Shown here in pieces: positions 28,079 to 35,995 of a stretch of 64,000 bases of DNA. Position 1 is the stretch's first letter. Every line of letters begins with the position of its first letter. The notes under the pieces are model-generated. The model searched no databases, was not told the DNA's origin, and saw only the letters and a program-made list of their open reading frames with translations. A program made the position numbers and the translations under genes. Source of the DNA: Actinoallomurus bryophytorum (GTDB lineage: Bacteria > Actinomycetota > Actinomycetes > Streptosporangiales > Streptosporangiaceae); assembly GCF_006716425.1 (NCBI RefSeq), contig NZ_VFOZ01000001.1:7068001-7132000 (forward strand), in the 5' to 3' direction.

Positions 28079-28105
28079 AGCGCTCTCCCACTGAGCTAAT
28101 CGCCC
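28031..28105 (-). tRNA. tRNA-Val (GAC), CCA encoded
   Basis: Minus strand begins GGGCGATTAGCTCAG, anticodon loop TTGACAC with GAC, T loop GGTTCAATCCC, acceptor closes with ATCGCCC-A-CCA. Integration target of the 17.3-28.1 kb islet. Confidence 0.95.
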
Positions 28106-28126
28106 TCATGAAGCTGAGTGCTTCAG

Positions 28127-28197
28127 AGGTGGAGACGGGATTTGAACCCGTGTACACGGCTTTGCAGGCCGTTGCCTCGCCTCTCGGCCACTCCACC
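28127..28197 (-). tRNA. tRNA-Cys (GCA)
   Basis: GGTGGAG acceptor pairs with CTCCACC; anticodon loop CTGCAAA gives GCA; discriminator U73 as expected for Cys. 71 nt. Confidence 0.93.
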
Positions 28198-28202
28198 GAG
28201 TG

Positions 28203-28222
28203 AGGTCTTCGACAAGACCTCT
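28203..28222. other. Hairpin between tRNA-Gly and tRNA-Cys
   Basis: Perfect 8-bp stem GAGGTCTT / AAGACCTC with a 4-nt loop lies between two tRNA genes of the same cluster. It could be a processing signal or weak terminator; no T tract. Confidence 0.4.
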
Positions 28223-28225
28223 CCG

Positions 28226-28298
28226 AGCGGACGACGGGATTCGAACCCGCGACCCTCACCTTGGCAAGGTGATGCTCTACCAGCTGAGCCACGTCCGC
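28226..28298 (-). tRNA. tRNA-Gly (GCC)
   Basis: GCGGACG acceptor, D arm TGGCTCAGCTGGTAGAGCA, anticodon loop TTGCCAA (GCC), T loop GTTCGAATCCC. First gene of the Gly-Cys-Val cluster on the minus strand. Confidence 0.93.
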
Positions 28299-29280
28299 GT
28301 GCTACCAGGGGGCTCATGCCCTCCGGCGACCTCCCAAACACTAGCGGATACTCAGCCCAACCCCCAACTCGGTAACGCCTGTCGTGGCGCCGCGGTGACG
28401 GTCGTTCGGCGCCCGTCTGAACATCGTGGGCGTAACGTCGTGGCTTGTCCGAAGCCTGTGGCTCCGAGGTCGTTCCGGTGACCGTACTCGCGGCCGACCG
28501 TGTCAGCGCGGCGACTTGCGGCTCCGTTCGACGGGGACCGGGGGAGTGCGGCTACCGCACGTTCACGCCTGGGAAGCTCGTCGGCGGGGCATGGTGAGTG
28601 TCCATATGCGGGGGCTGGTGCCGGCTGTCGAGGCGTCGAGATGGCCGCGTGATCAAAGCGCTCAGGCCGGGCAGTCGGGCGAACCCGGTTCGGAGTCGCG
28701 GTGGTGCGACCACCTCGGGGCGATGCCGGGGCCGTGGACTCATCTAGCCGACGAGCGCCTCCGCAGACGCGCGTACCGAGTGACTCCGCACACGGTAGGT
28801 GCTAGGTGAGGGGAGGTGTGCCATGTCGCGGCCGTACGCACCTCGCAGCGGAGGTTCGCCGGGCGGACTGGACCGACTGCCGCCCGCGCCCGACTGCCGC
28901 CCGCGCCCGACTGCCGCCCGCGCCCGAACGACGACCGTGTCCGAACGGTGCCCTCCACACGACCGTGAGTGCGTTCCCTCCCTGCTCACAGGTAAGGGGA
29001 CGCGGCAGGCCTCGTCGGCGTCTTCGGCTTCCCGTGGAAGTAGTCAGGAAATATGACATCCGACGTGGAACCGGACGCTCGATGTCGTACGTCGAAAGCG
29101 GTGTCGAAGCAGGGGCGAACGCCGTACGGGCACCGCTCCCCGCGAAAGCAGAGAGAAGTGTTGGAGGCCCTTTTCGGTCACGCTGCGTCGCTGGTCAGAG
29201 AAGTGTGTCACCAATTGGGCGCTCGCGACATTTGAGTCGCTAGGACATATTAAGGTGACCCTTGCGTCATCGACGGGCCG
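28299..29280. other. Long intergenic region with no convincing gene
   Basis: 982 bp between the tRNA cluster and the Fn3 operon. Open frames exist but none has a recognisable family. It holds the tRNA-cluster promoter (minus strand, not resolved), a 17-bp triple repeat at 28875 and presumably the Fn3 operon promoter. Confidence 0.5.
28875..28925. repeat. Three tandem copies of a 17-bp unit
   Basis: GACTGCCGCCCGCGCCC repeats three times without mismatch at 28875, 28892 and 28909. Confidence 0.9.
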
Positions 29281-31437
29281 ATGCGCGACGCGGAGGTGTA
29301 TATAACGGTGAACGGGGAGCGCAGGTTCTTCCGTCGTGACCGGCTGACCGGCCATATCGCGATAGCCGTCGTCGGTGTGCTCTGTGCCGCCGCCGTGGTG
29401 TTCGGGGTTGGAATGGCCAGCGCGAAGTACCACCTCGCGGATGTCGGGGGCTGGCTCAGCTCGACCAAGAAGGGTGAGCTGGTCCACGTCAACGGGCTGT
29501 CCGGGAAGGTGGACGGCAAGGTCACGCTGTCCGGCTCGACCGGCCACCCGATGAAGGTGATCCAGCAGGGCGGCGTCGTTCTCATCGTCGACGAGGTCAC
29601 CGGCGTGGTCAGCCGGGTCGACCCGGCCCACCTCAACGTCGTCCAGGGCGCCACCTACCGCTCCGCCGCGGGCATGCAGGTCGTCTCCGGCTCCGGCTCG
29701 GCGTACGCGCTGGACCAGCAGAAGGGCAGCGTTCAGCGGCTCGACCCGATGACGCTCGCGACGATCGGCGGTCCGCTCAGCCTCACCGGTCCGCTGGGCG
29801 CCTCCGCCATCGACGCCGCCTCCGTCCTCTGGGTCCCGGTGCCCGCCGACGGACAGGCCGCGCCCGTACGCGCCGGGCAGGCCGCGCGGCCGATCGGCAT
29901 CGGCCAGGCCGGCGACGACCTCGCACTCACCATCGCGGCCGGTTCTGCCGTGATCACCGACTTCACCGCGGCACAGGCCGTGATCCTTGGAGCGGGAGGC
30001 ACCCAGGCGAAGGTGCGCCTGCCCTCATCCGTCGCACGGGCGGCCAAGGGCACGGTGCTCGCGCCCGCCAGCACCGACGGCCAGCTCGTCCCCCTGCTCG
30101 CCGGCGGGCAGCTGATCGTGCTCAACTCCGGCAACGGTTCCCTGAGCAGCGTCGCGCTGAAGCTGCCGCCGCACCACAAGCTGGCCGCTCCGCAGGCACT
30201 CGGGCAGCGCGTCTACATCCCCGACCAGAGTGCGGGCAGCCTGCTGGTCTACGACTCCGCGAACAACCGCATGGAGCAGCAGGTCCCGGTGACCGGGCAC
30301 CCCGGCCAGCTCGATGCGTTCGTCAAGGACGGGTTGCTGTGGGTCAACGGTCCCGACAGCGCCAAGGCCGTCGTGGTCGACGGGTCCGGCGGCCACAAGC
30401 CGATCCAGAAGTACTCCCCGGACGTACCCGGCAGCCAGAACAACCCCATCCCGAAGGTGGGCACCCCAGGCGGCGACCGCGGCAAGCCACGGCCCGGCGG
30501 TGGCGGCAGCCACCCGCGCCTGCCCGCGCCGCCCAAGCTGCCCCCCGTCACGCACAAGCCCGACCCGCCCAAGGTCACGCCGCCGAACCCGCCGACCGAC
30601 CTGCGGGCGACGCCGCAGCCCGACGGCACCATCAAGGTCGACTTCCAGCCGGGCGGCGGGGGCAAGACGACGGGCTACAAGCTCCTCATGCCGGTGGGCC
30701 TGACCGCGGATCCGCAACAGATCGACGCGAACGGGCCCAACTACACCTTCACCGTCAGCGGTGGAACCTGTGGCGATTCGTACCGCTTCGCGGTCGCCGC
30801 CATGTACCAGAACCAGGACCACGCATCCGAGATCGATTCCGGTTACACCCCGGAGACCATGTCCTGTACGGGTCCGGACGCGCCGGGTGGCGTCACGGGT
30901 ACCGCCACGCAGCAAGGTGCGAGGGTCAACTGGCAGGCGCCACCCGACAGCGGGGCCACGCAGGTCACGTACGAGGTGCAGGTGACCGGGCCGAAGCAGG
31001 CGTCGAACAATGGCACCGCGACGTCGGTGACGTTCTCCCAGATCTCCAAGAACGGCACGTACACGATCCAGGTGACGGCCCGCAATCCCGCCGGGTCCAA
31101 GACGGCAAGCAGGACCGTAAGTCTTGTCGGGCCGACGGCGACCTACGGCATCCACAACGGCGGTAACACCGTGGATGAGAGCTACATCTACTCGCAGGCT
31201 GATGCGGACAGCGCCAAGGTCGAGACGATCGTGAACGCCAACTCACAGTCAGTCCAGGTCAAATGCCAGAAAATGGGCGCGCAGTACGACCACCCCAACG
31301 GCAAGGCGGCGTTCAGCGGCAAGCTCTATGACTACCTGACCCACGGCGGTCACACTGGCTACATGATCGGCTACCTGCCCGACACGCCGCACAGCCCGTG
31401 GCAGGAGCTGGCCGGTCCGACCATCTGGGAGTGTTGA
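29281..31437 (+). CDS. Membrane-anchored extracellular protein with beta-propeller-like and Fn3 domains
   Basis: 718 residues. A short cytoplasmic head is followed by one transmembrane segment (about 25-46, IAIAVVGVLCAAAVVFGVGM). Then comes an extracellular region of repeated short strands (KVIQQGGVVLIVDEVTGVVS, RVYIPDQSAGSLLVYDSANN) resembling a beta-propeller. A Pro/Gly-rich linker (about 385-435), two Fn3 domains (about 436-535 and 535-620) and an SH3-like C-terminal module (YGIHNGGNTVDESYIYSQAD) complete it. It is the first gene of an operon with MoxR, DUF58 and a transglutaminase-like protein (TGATG overlap with moxR). Likely cell-envelope function; ligand unknown. A closer start than the ATG used here is possible (GTG before NGERRFF). 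Confidence 0.8.
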   Translation: MRDAEVYITVNGERRFFRRDRLTGHIAIAVVGVLCAAAVVFGVGMASAKYHLADVGGWLSSTKKGELVHVNGLSGKVDGKVTLSGSTGHPMKVIQQGGVVLIVDEVTGVVSRVDPAHLNVVQGATYRSAAGMQVVSGSGSAYALDQQKGSVQRLDPMTLATIGGPLSLTGPLGASAIDAASVLWVPVPADGQAAPVRAGQAARPIGIGQAGDDLALTIAAGSAVITDFTAAQAVILGAGGTQAKVRLPSSVARAAKGTVLAPASTDGQLVPLLAGGQLIVLNSGNGSLSSVALKLPPHHKLAAPQALGQRVYIPDQSAGSLLVYDSANNRMEQQVPVTGHPGQLDAFVKDGLLWVNGPDSAKAVVVDGSGGHKPIQKYSPDVPGSQNNPIPKVGTPGGDRGKPRPGGGGSHPRLPAPPKLPPVTHKPDPPKVTPPNPPTDLRATPQPDGTIKVDFQPGGGGKTTGYKLLMPVGLTADPQQIDANGPNYTFTVSGGTCGDSYRFAVAAMYQNQDHASEIDSGYTPETMSCTGPDAPGGVTGTATQQGARVNWQAPPDSGATQVTYEVQVTGPKQASNNGTATSVTFSQISKNGTYTIQVTARNPAGSKTASRTVSLVGPTATYGIHNGGNTVDESYIYSQADADSAKVETIVNANSQSVQVKCQKMGAQYDHPNGKAAFSGKLYDYLTHGGHTGYMIGYLPDTPHSPWQELAGPTIWEC

Positions 31438-32426
31438 TGACGGCGGAGGTGTACGGGGCACCTGACGCGGAGGCTTTGGCGGGCCGGTTCGCCCGGTTGT
31501 TCGGCGCGTTGGTCGGCAACATCGAGCGGGTCATCCGCGGCAAGCGGGAGAACGTCGAGCTGGCCATGTTGTGCCTGCTCAGCGAGGGTCACCTTCTCCT
31601 GGAGGACGTGCCGGGAACGGGCAAGACCACGCTCGCGCGTACGGTCGCGGCGAGTGTGGACGCGCAGTGGACGCGTATCCAGTTCACGCCCGATCTGCTG
31701 CCCTCCGACGTCACCGGTGTCTCGATCTTCAACCAGGCGACCAGCAAGTTCGAGTTCCACCCGGGCCCGATCTTCGCGAACATCGTCGTCGCCGACGAGA
31801 TCAACCGTGGCTCGCCCAAGACGCAGTCGGCGCTGCTGGAGGTCATGGAGGAGCGGCGGGTGACCGTGGACGGGCGGCCGCAGCCGGTGCCACGGCCGTT
31901 CATGGTGATCGCGACGCAGAACCCCGTCGACATGGACGGCACGTACCCGCTGCCCGAGGCGCAGCTCGACCGGTTCCTGATGAAGATCTCGATGGGCTAT
32001 CCGGACCACGGCTCCGAGGTCGCGGTGCTGGCCGGCATGCCGACCGGGCCGATGGTCGACCAGCTGTCCAAGGTCGCGGGCCGCGAGGACATCAAGAACA
32101 TGATCGACTTTGCCGGGCGCATCCACGTCGCGCCGCCGTTGTACGACTACATCGTGCACATCGTCGCGAGCACGCGTCAGCACCCCGACATCCGCCTGGG
32201 TGCCAGCCCGCGGGCCAGCCTCGCGCTGCTGCGGGCGGTGCGCGTACGCGCCGCGGCGGCCGGCCGTTCCTTCGTCGTGCCGGAAGACGTCAAGGCCCTC
32301 GCGACACACGTCATCGCGCACCGGCTCATACTCACGCCCGAGGCGGAGCTGCGCGGGCGTGGCCCCGCCGAGCTCGTCGCCGAGGCGCTCGGCCGGGTCC
32401 CCGTCCCTCAGGCGGCCGGGGTCTGA
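31437..32426 (+). CDS. MoxR-family AAA+ ATPase
   Basis: 329 residues with Walker A DVPGTGKTTLART, Walker B IVVADEINRGSPKTQSALLE, sensor MVIATQNPVDMDGTYPLPEA and AAA lid. MoxR ATPases act as chaperones in assembling envelope or metal-containing complexes and are usually encoded beside DUF58/VWA proteins, as here. The ATG overlaps the upstream stop by one base; the next gene starts 2 nt after its stop. Confidence 0.93.
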   Translation: MTAEVYGAPDAEALAGRFARLFGALVGNIERVIRGKRENVELAMLCLLSEGHLLLEDVPGTGKTTLARTVAASVDAQWTRIQFTPDLLPSDVTGVSIFNQATSKFEFHPGPIFANIVVADEINRGSPKTQSALLEVMEERRVTVDGRPQPVPRPFMVIATQNPVDMDGTYPLPEAQLDRFLMKISMGYPDHGSEVAVLAGMPTGPMVDQLSKVAGREDIKNMIDFAGRIHVAPPLYDYIVHIVASTRQHPDIRLGASPRASLALLRAVRVRAAAAGRSFVVPEDVKALATHVIAHRLILTPEAELRGRGPAELVAEALGRVPVPQAAGV

Positions 32427-32428
32427 AC

Positions 32429-33556
32429 GTGCTGACGCGGCTCGGCTGGGGAATCGCGGCCGTATCGGTGGTGCTGTACGCCGCCGGCGCCTGGCTCGGA
32501 TATCCCGAGCCGGTCGTCCTGGCGGCCGGTGGCGTGGTGTCCGTGGTGATCGCGCTGCTGTGGACGCTGCCACGGCCCCGCCTCACCGTACGGCGGGAGA
32601 TCACGCCGCTCAAGGTCGCGCGCGGTGAGTCGGCGAGAGGCGTCCTGTACGTCACCAACACCGGACGGCTCCGGCGCTCCGGGATGCGCGCCCACGACGC
32701 GTGCGGGGCGGGGGAGATCGACGTCGAGCTGCCCGGCCTGCGCCCGGACCGTACCGAGTCGGTGACCTACTCCCTGCCCACCGAACGGCGCGGGGAGATC
32801 GCGGTCGGCCCGCTGCGCCTCGTACGCGCGGACCCGTTCGGCCTGGCGCGACGGGTACGCGAGTACGGCGACCGGCAGACGCTGCTCGTACGCCCGCGCA
32901 CCGTCGTGCTCCCGCTGCTGCCGTCCGGCCGCAACCACCACCTGGAGGGCCCGACCACCGACACCGCCCCGGCCGGCACCGTGACCTTCCACGCGCTGCG
33001 GGAGTACGTCGTCGGCGATGACCTGCGCTACATCCACTGGCGGTCGAGCGCGCGTACGGGCACGCTCATGGTCCGCCAGCTCGTCGACGCGAGCCTGCCG
33101 CAGACGACCATCGTGATCGACACGAATGAGAACGCCTACCCGGACGCGGACGACTTCGAGCTCGCGGTCGACGCCGCCGCCTCGGTCGCGGCCGGTGCCG
33201 CCGCGAGGAGCTTCCCCGTACGCGTCGTGACCGGCGACGGCCCGCTCGTGGAGACCCGCGGCGGCGCGCACGACATCGAGCTGATCCTGGACCGCCTGGC
33301 ACGCCTGACCGCGCACGACGTACCCCACGAGGCGCTCGACGTCGCCCGGCGGGTACGCGCGGGCGGGTCGCTGGTGGTCCTCACCGGAGCGCGGGGGCAG
33401 ATCTCGCGCGCGGGTACGCTGCGGCGCCGCTTCGACCGGGTCGTGTGCATCCGGATCCGCCCGGAGGCCCCCGGGCCGGGACTCCCCGGGATCGCGCTGA
33501 TCGAGATGGCGAACCTGGACGAGCTGCGCGCCGCATGGGCGGGGGCGATCCGATGA
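32429..33556 (+). CDS. DUF58 membrane protein
   Basis: 375 residues: two transmembrane helices at the N-terminus (about 5-50) and a C-terminal DUF58 domain with LREYVVGDDLRYIHWRSSAR, TLMVRQLVD and VWA-like strands (TTIVIDTNENAYPD). DUF58 proteins pair with MoxR ATPases. GTG start chosen because it follows the moxR stop by 2 nt and precedes the membrane helices; its end overlaps the next gene in ATGA. Confidence 0.88.
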   Translation: MLTRLGWGIAAVSVVLYAAGAWLGYPEPVVLAAGGVVSVVIALLWTLPRPRLTVRREITPLKVARGESARGVLYVTNTGRLRRSGMRAHDACGAGEIDVELPGLRPDRTESVTYSLPTERRGEIAVGPLRLVRADPFGLARRVREYGDRQTLLVRPRTVVLPLLPSGRNHHLEGPTTDTAPAGTVTFHALREYVVGDDLRYIHWRSSARTGTLMVRQLVDASLPQTTIVIDTNENAYPDADDFELAVDAAASVAAGAAARSFPVRVVTGDGPLVETRGGAHDIELILDRLARLTAHDVPHEALDVARRVRAGGSLVVLTGARGQISRAGTLRRRFDRVVCIRIRPEAPGPGLPGIALIEMANLDELRAAWAGAIR

Positions 33557-35988
33557 CCACGCCGCCGGAACGGCCGGACCCCGAACCCCTCCAGCCGGAA
33601 CACCCCGACCCCGCTCAGGGGAACGGAACCGCCGCCCCGCCGACAGTCCCCCCGGACCCCGCGGACGCACCCCTCACCGACCAGAACGGCAGCGACCCCG
33701 CTCAGGAGAACGGAACCGCCGCCGCACCGACGGTCCCCCCGGACCCCGCAGCCACCGACCAGAACGGCAAAAACCCGCAGCCGGCGGCCGCCCCTCCCGC
33801 GGAGAAGCGGCGTCCCGCCCCGCGCCGCGAGAGGGTCTCCACCGTACGGCTGGCCTTCGCGCTCAGCGGCGTGGCGGCACTCGCGGCCGTCGCCGGGCTC
33901 GGCTTCCACCGGGTCTTCGTGCTGGGCGACATCGGCCCGGTCGCCGTTGTCGCGGCCGTGGCCCCGGTGGTCCTGTCGGCACTGGTGTCCTGGCCGCGGC
34001 GCCGTACCCTGCCGCTGTGGCTCTCGATCGTCTCGACGGTCGCCGGCTGGGCGCTCGTCGTCGGCCTGACCCTCTTCCACGGCGACTTCGGGGTCATCGG
34101 CGGATCCCTCCGGAACTCCTGGAAGGCCACCCTCACCACGCTCACGCCCGCCCCGGGCCGGCCCGAGCTGCTCGTCCTTCCGCACGTTCTGATCTGGTTC
34201 GCGGGCGTCGCCGGAGCCGAGGCCGTACTGCGGTCCAGGACGAAGGCGCTACCGGCCCTTCCCGCCGTGGCCGTCTTCGGCGTCGCGCTGCTGCTCGGCG
34301 TGGGCGGTCCCGGGTCGAACCTGCCGGTCGCCGCGGGCCTGGTCGGCCTCACCGCCATGCTCGTGGTCGTACGGGGCGCCGGGCGAGTGGGCCGGGTGCC
34401 GGCCGGGATGGCCATGGCGTCCGCCGTGGCGCTGGTCGCCGTGTACGCGGGTCCGGTCCTGCCGGTCGCGGGCACGCCGTACGACCCGAGGACGTCCGTC
34501 GAGGCGCCGCCGCCGCAGCAGCGGGACAGCATCAGCCCCCTCGACCGCGTCTCGGCATGGCTGCAGACACCGGACCAGCAGATGTTCACCGTGCACACGA
34601 CCGCGCCGGAGAACTGGCGGCTTGCCGTGCTCGACCGGTTCGACGGCACCAACTGGACCTCCGGCGCGAAGTACGTCCCGGCCGGCAACCGGATACCGGA
34701 GGCCGAGTACGCGAAGGGGCGCGCGGCCGGTTCCCGCGTCGACCAGCGCTTCACGATCCAGAACCTGCCGGGCGTCTGGGTGCCGGCCGCGGACCGGCCC
34801 CGGACGATCACTGGTCTGGGTGTCACGGTCGACCCCGTCAACGGCGTGCTCACCTCGGCGCGGCAGTTGCGCCCCGGCCAGGCGTACTCCGTCGTCTCGA
34901 CGGCGCGCGACTACGACGCCGACGAGCTCGCCGCGGCCGAGCCCGCACGCGACGCCGAGGCGCAGGCCGCCACCGCCCTGCCGGAGTCGCCGGGAACGAC
35001 CGCGAGCAACGCCCAGGTCCCGGCCTTCCAGAAGCTCGCCGAGCAGGTGACACGGGGCCAGAGCACCGGCTTCCAGCAGGCGGCGGCACTCGCCGACTAC
35101 CTGCGTACGGCGGCCAAGTACGACGTGGCCGGCCTGTCCGGCCACAACTATGCGGATCTGAGCTACTTCCTCAACCGGACGAAACGGGGCACGTCGGAGC
35201 AGTTCGCCACCGCGTACGCCGTCCTGGCGCGTTCGGTGGGGCTGCCCACCCGGGTGGTCGTCGGCTTCCGTCCCGGTGTCGGCGGGAACGGCATGTTCCA
35301 GGTGCGCTCCGGTGACGTGCTGGTCTGGCCCGAGGTGGACTTCGCCGGTCTCGGCTGGGTGCCGTTCTACCCGACGCCGGAGCAGGAGGGGCGCTCACAG
35401 CAGTCCGGTTCCGTACCGGCGGGGGACACGCAGCAGAAGCTGGAGGCGGCACAGAAGAACGCCGCGTCCAAGAACAAGGGCAACGGCGCCGGCAGCGGTG
35501 CCAAACCGCCGCCTCCGCAGCCGCCCGCCGTCAAGACGCCGCCGCACCACCCGACGCCGTGGTGGGTGTACGCCTTGGCGGCGGCCGGGCTCATCCCGGT
35601 GGTCTACCTGGTGGCCGTGCTGATCCTGCCCGTGCTGAGGCGGCGCCGCAGGCGGACCGGGGCCACGCCCGCGGACCGGATCGCGGGAGCCTGGGAACAG
35701 ACCGTCGAGACGCTGCACGCGGTGGGCCTGCCGACCGCGACCGCACTGACCGCACACGAGGTCGCGGGCTTCGGCGCGCGTACGGTGGGTGGCACCGAGC
35801 CCTACCTGCGGCCCCTGGCCGACCTGGTCAACCGTGCGGAGTACGCCGGGGCACCGCCGGACCTGTTCGCCGCCGAGGTCGCCTGGCGGCACACCGACCA
35901 GATCGGCAGTCTCGTCGCGGGCGCCGCCGGCCCGATGCGGCGGATCGGCCGCCGGCTGCATCCGCGCGGCCTGCGCGCCCAGCGCTGA
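33553..35988 (+). CDS. TgpA-like membrane protein with degenerate transglutaminase domain
   Basis: 811 residues. The Pro-rich N-terminus (about 1-95) contains a near-duplicated QENGTAAAPTVPPDPA block. Five to six membrane helices follow (about 100-310). An extracellular transglutaminase-like domain lies at about 500-610, then a Pro/Lys-rich spacer, one more helix (about 672-697, WWVYALAAAGLIPVVYLVAV) and a cytoplasmic DUF4129-like tail. In active enzymes the domain has a Cys in GxCxxFA and a His in HAW; here these read RGTSEQFATAYAVLARS and GDVLVWPEVDF, so both are replaced. It may bind rather than cleave or cross-link. Operon with moxR and DUF58. Confidence 0.87.
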   Translation: MTTPPERPDPEPLQPEHPDPAQGNGTAAPPTVPPDPADAPLTDQNGSDPAQENGTAAAPTVPPDPAATDQNGKNPQPAAAPPAEKRRPAPRRERVSTVRLAFALSGVAALAAVAGLGFHRVFVLGDIGPVAVVAAVAPVVLSALVSWPRRRTLPLWLSIVSTVAGWALVVGLTLFHGDFGVIGGSLRNSWKATLTTLTPAPGRPELLVLPHVLIWFAGVAGAEAVLRSRTKALPALPAVAVFGVALLLGVGGPGSNLPVAAGLVGLTAMLVVVRGAGRVGRVPAGMAMASAVALVAVYAGPVLPVAGTPYDPRTSVEAPPPQQRDSISPLDRVSAWLQTPDQQMFTVHTTAPENWRLAVLDRFDGTNWTSGAKYVPAGNRIPEAEYAKGRAAGSRVDQRFTIQNLPGVWVPAADRPRTITGLGVTVDPVNGVLTSARQLRPGQAYSVVSTARDYDADELAAAEPARDAEAQAATALPESPGTTASNAQVPAFQKLAEQVTRGQSTGFQQAAALADYLRTAAKYDVAGLSGHNYADLSYFLNRTKRGTSEQFATAYAVLARSVGLPTRVVVGFRPGVGGNGMFQVRSGDVLVWPEVDFAGLGWVPFYPTPEQEGRSQQSGSVPAGDTQQKLEAAQKNAASKNKGNGAGSGAKPPPPQPPAVKTPPHHPTPWWVYALAAAGLIPVVYLVAVLILPVLRRRRRRTGATPADRIAGAWEQTVETLHAVGLPTATALTAHEVAGFGARTVGGTEPYLRPLADLVNRAEYAGAPPDLFAAEVAWRHTDQIGSLVAGAAGPMRRIGRRLHPRGLRAQR

Positions 35989-35995
35989 GGCCCTC

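Noticed and set aside
28875-28925. Tandem repeat considered as a CRISPR remnant
   Set aside because: Units are contiguous with no spacers and no cas genes are nearby.
28426-29235. Several short plus-strand frames in the 28.3-29.3 kb gap
   Set aside because: No family resemblance, atypical composition and partly repeat sequence; left as non-coding.
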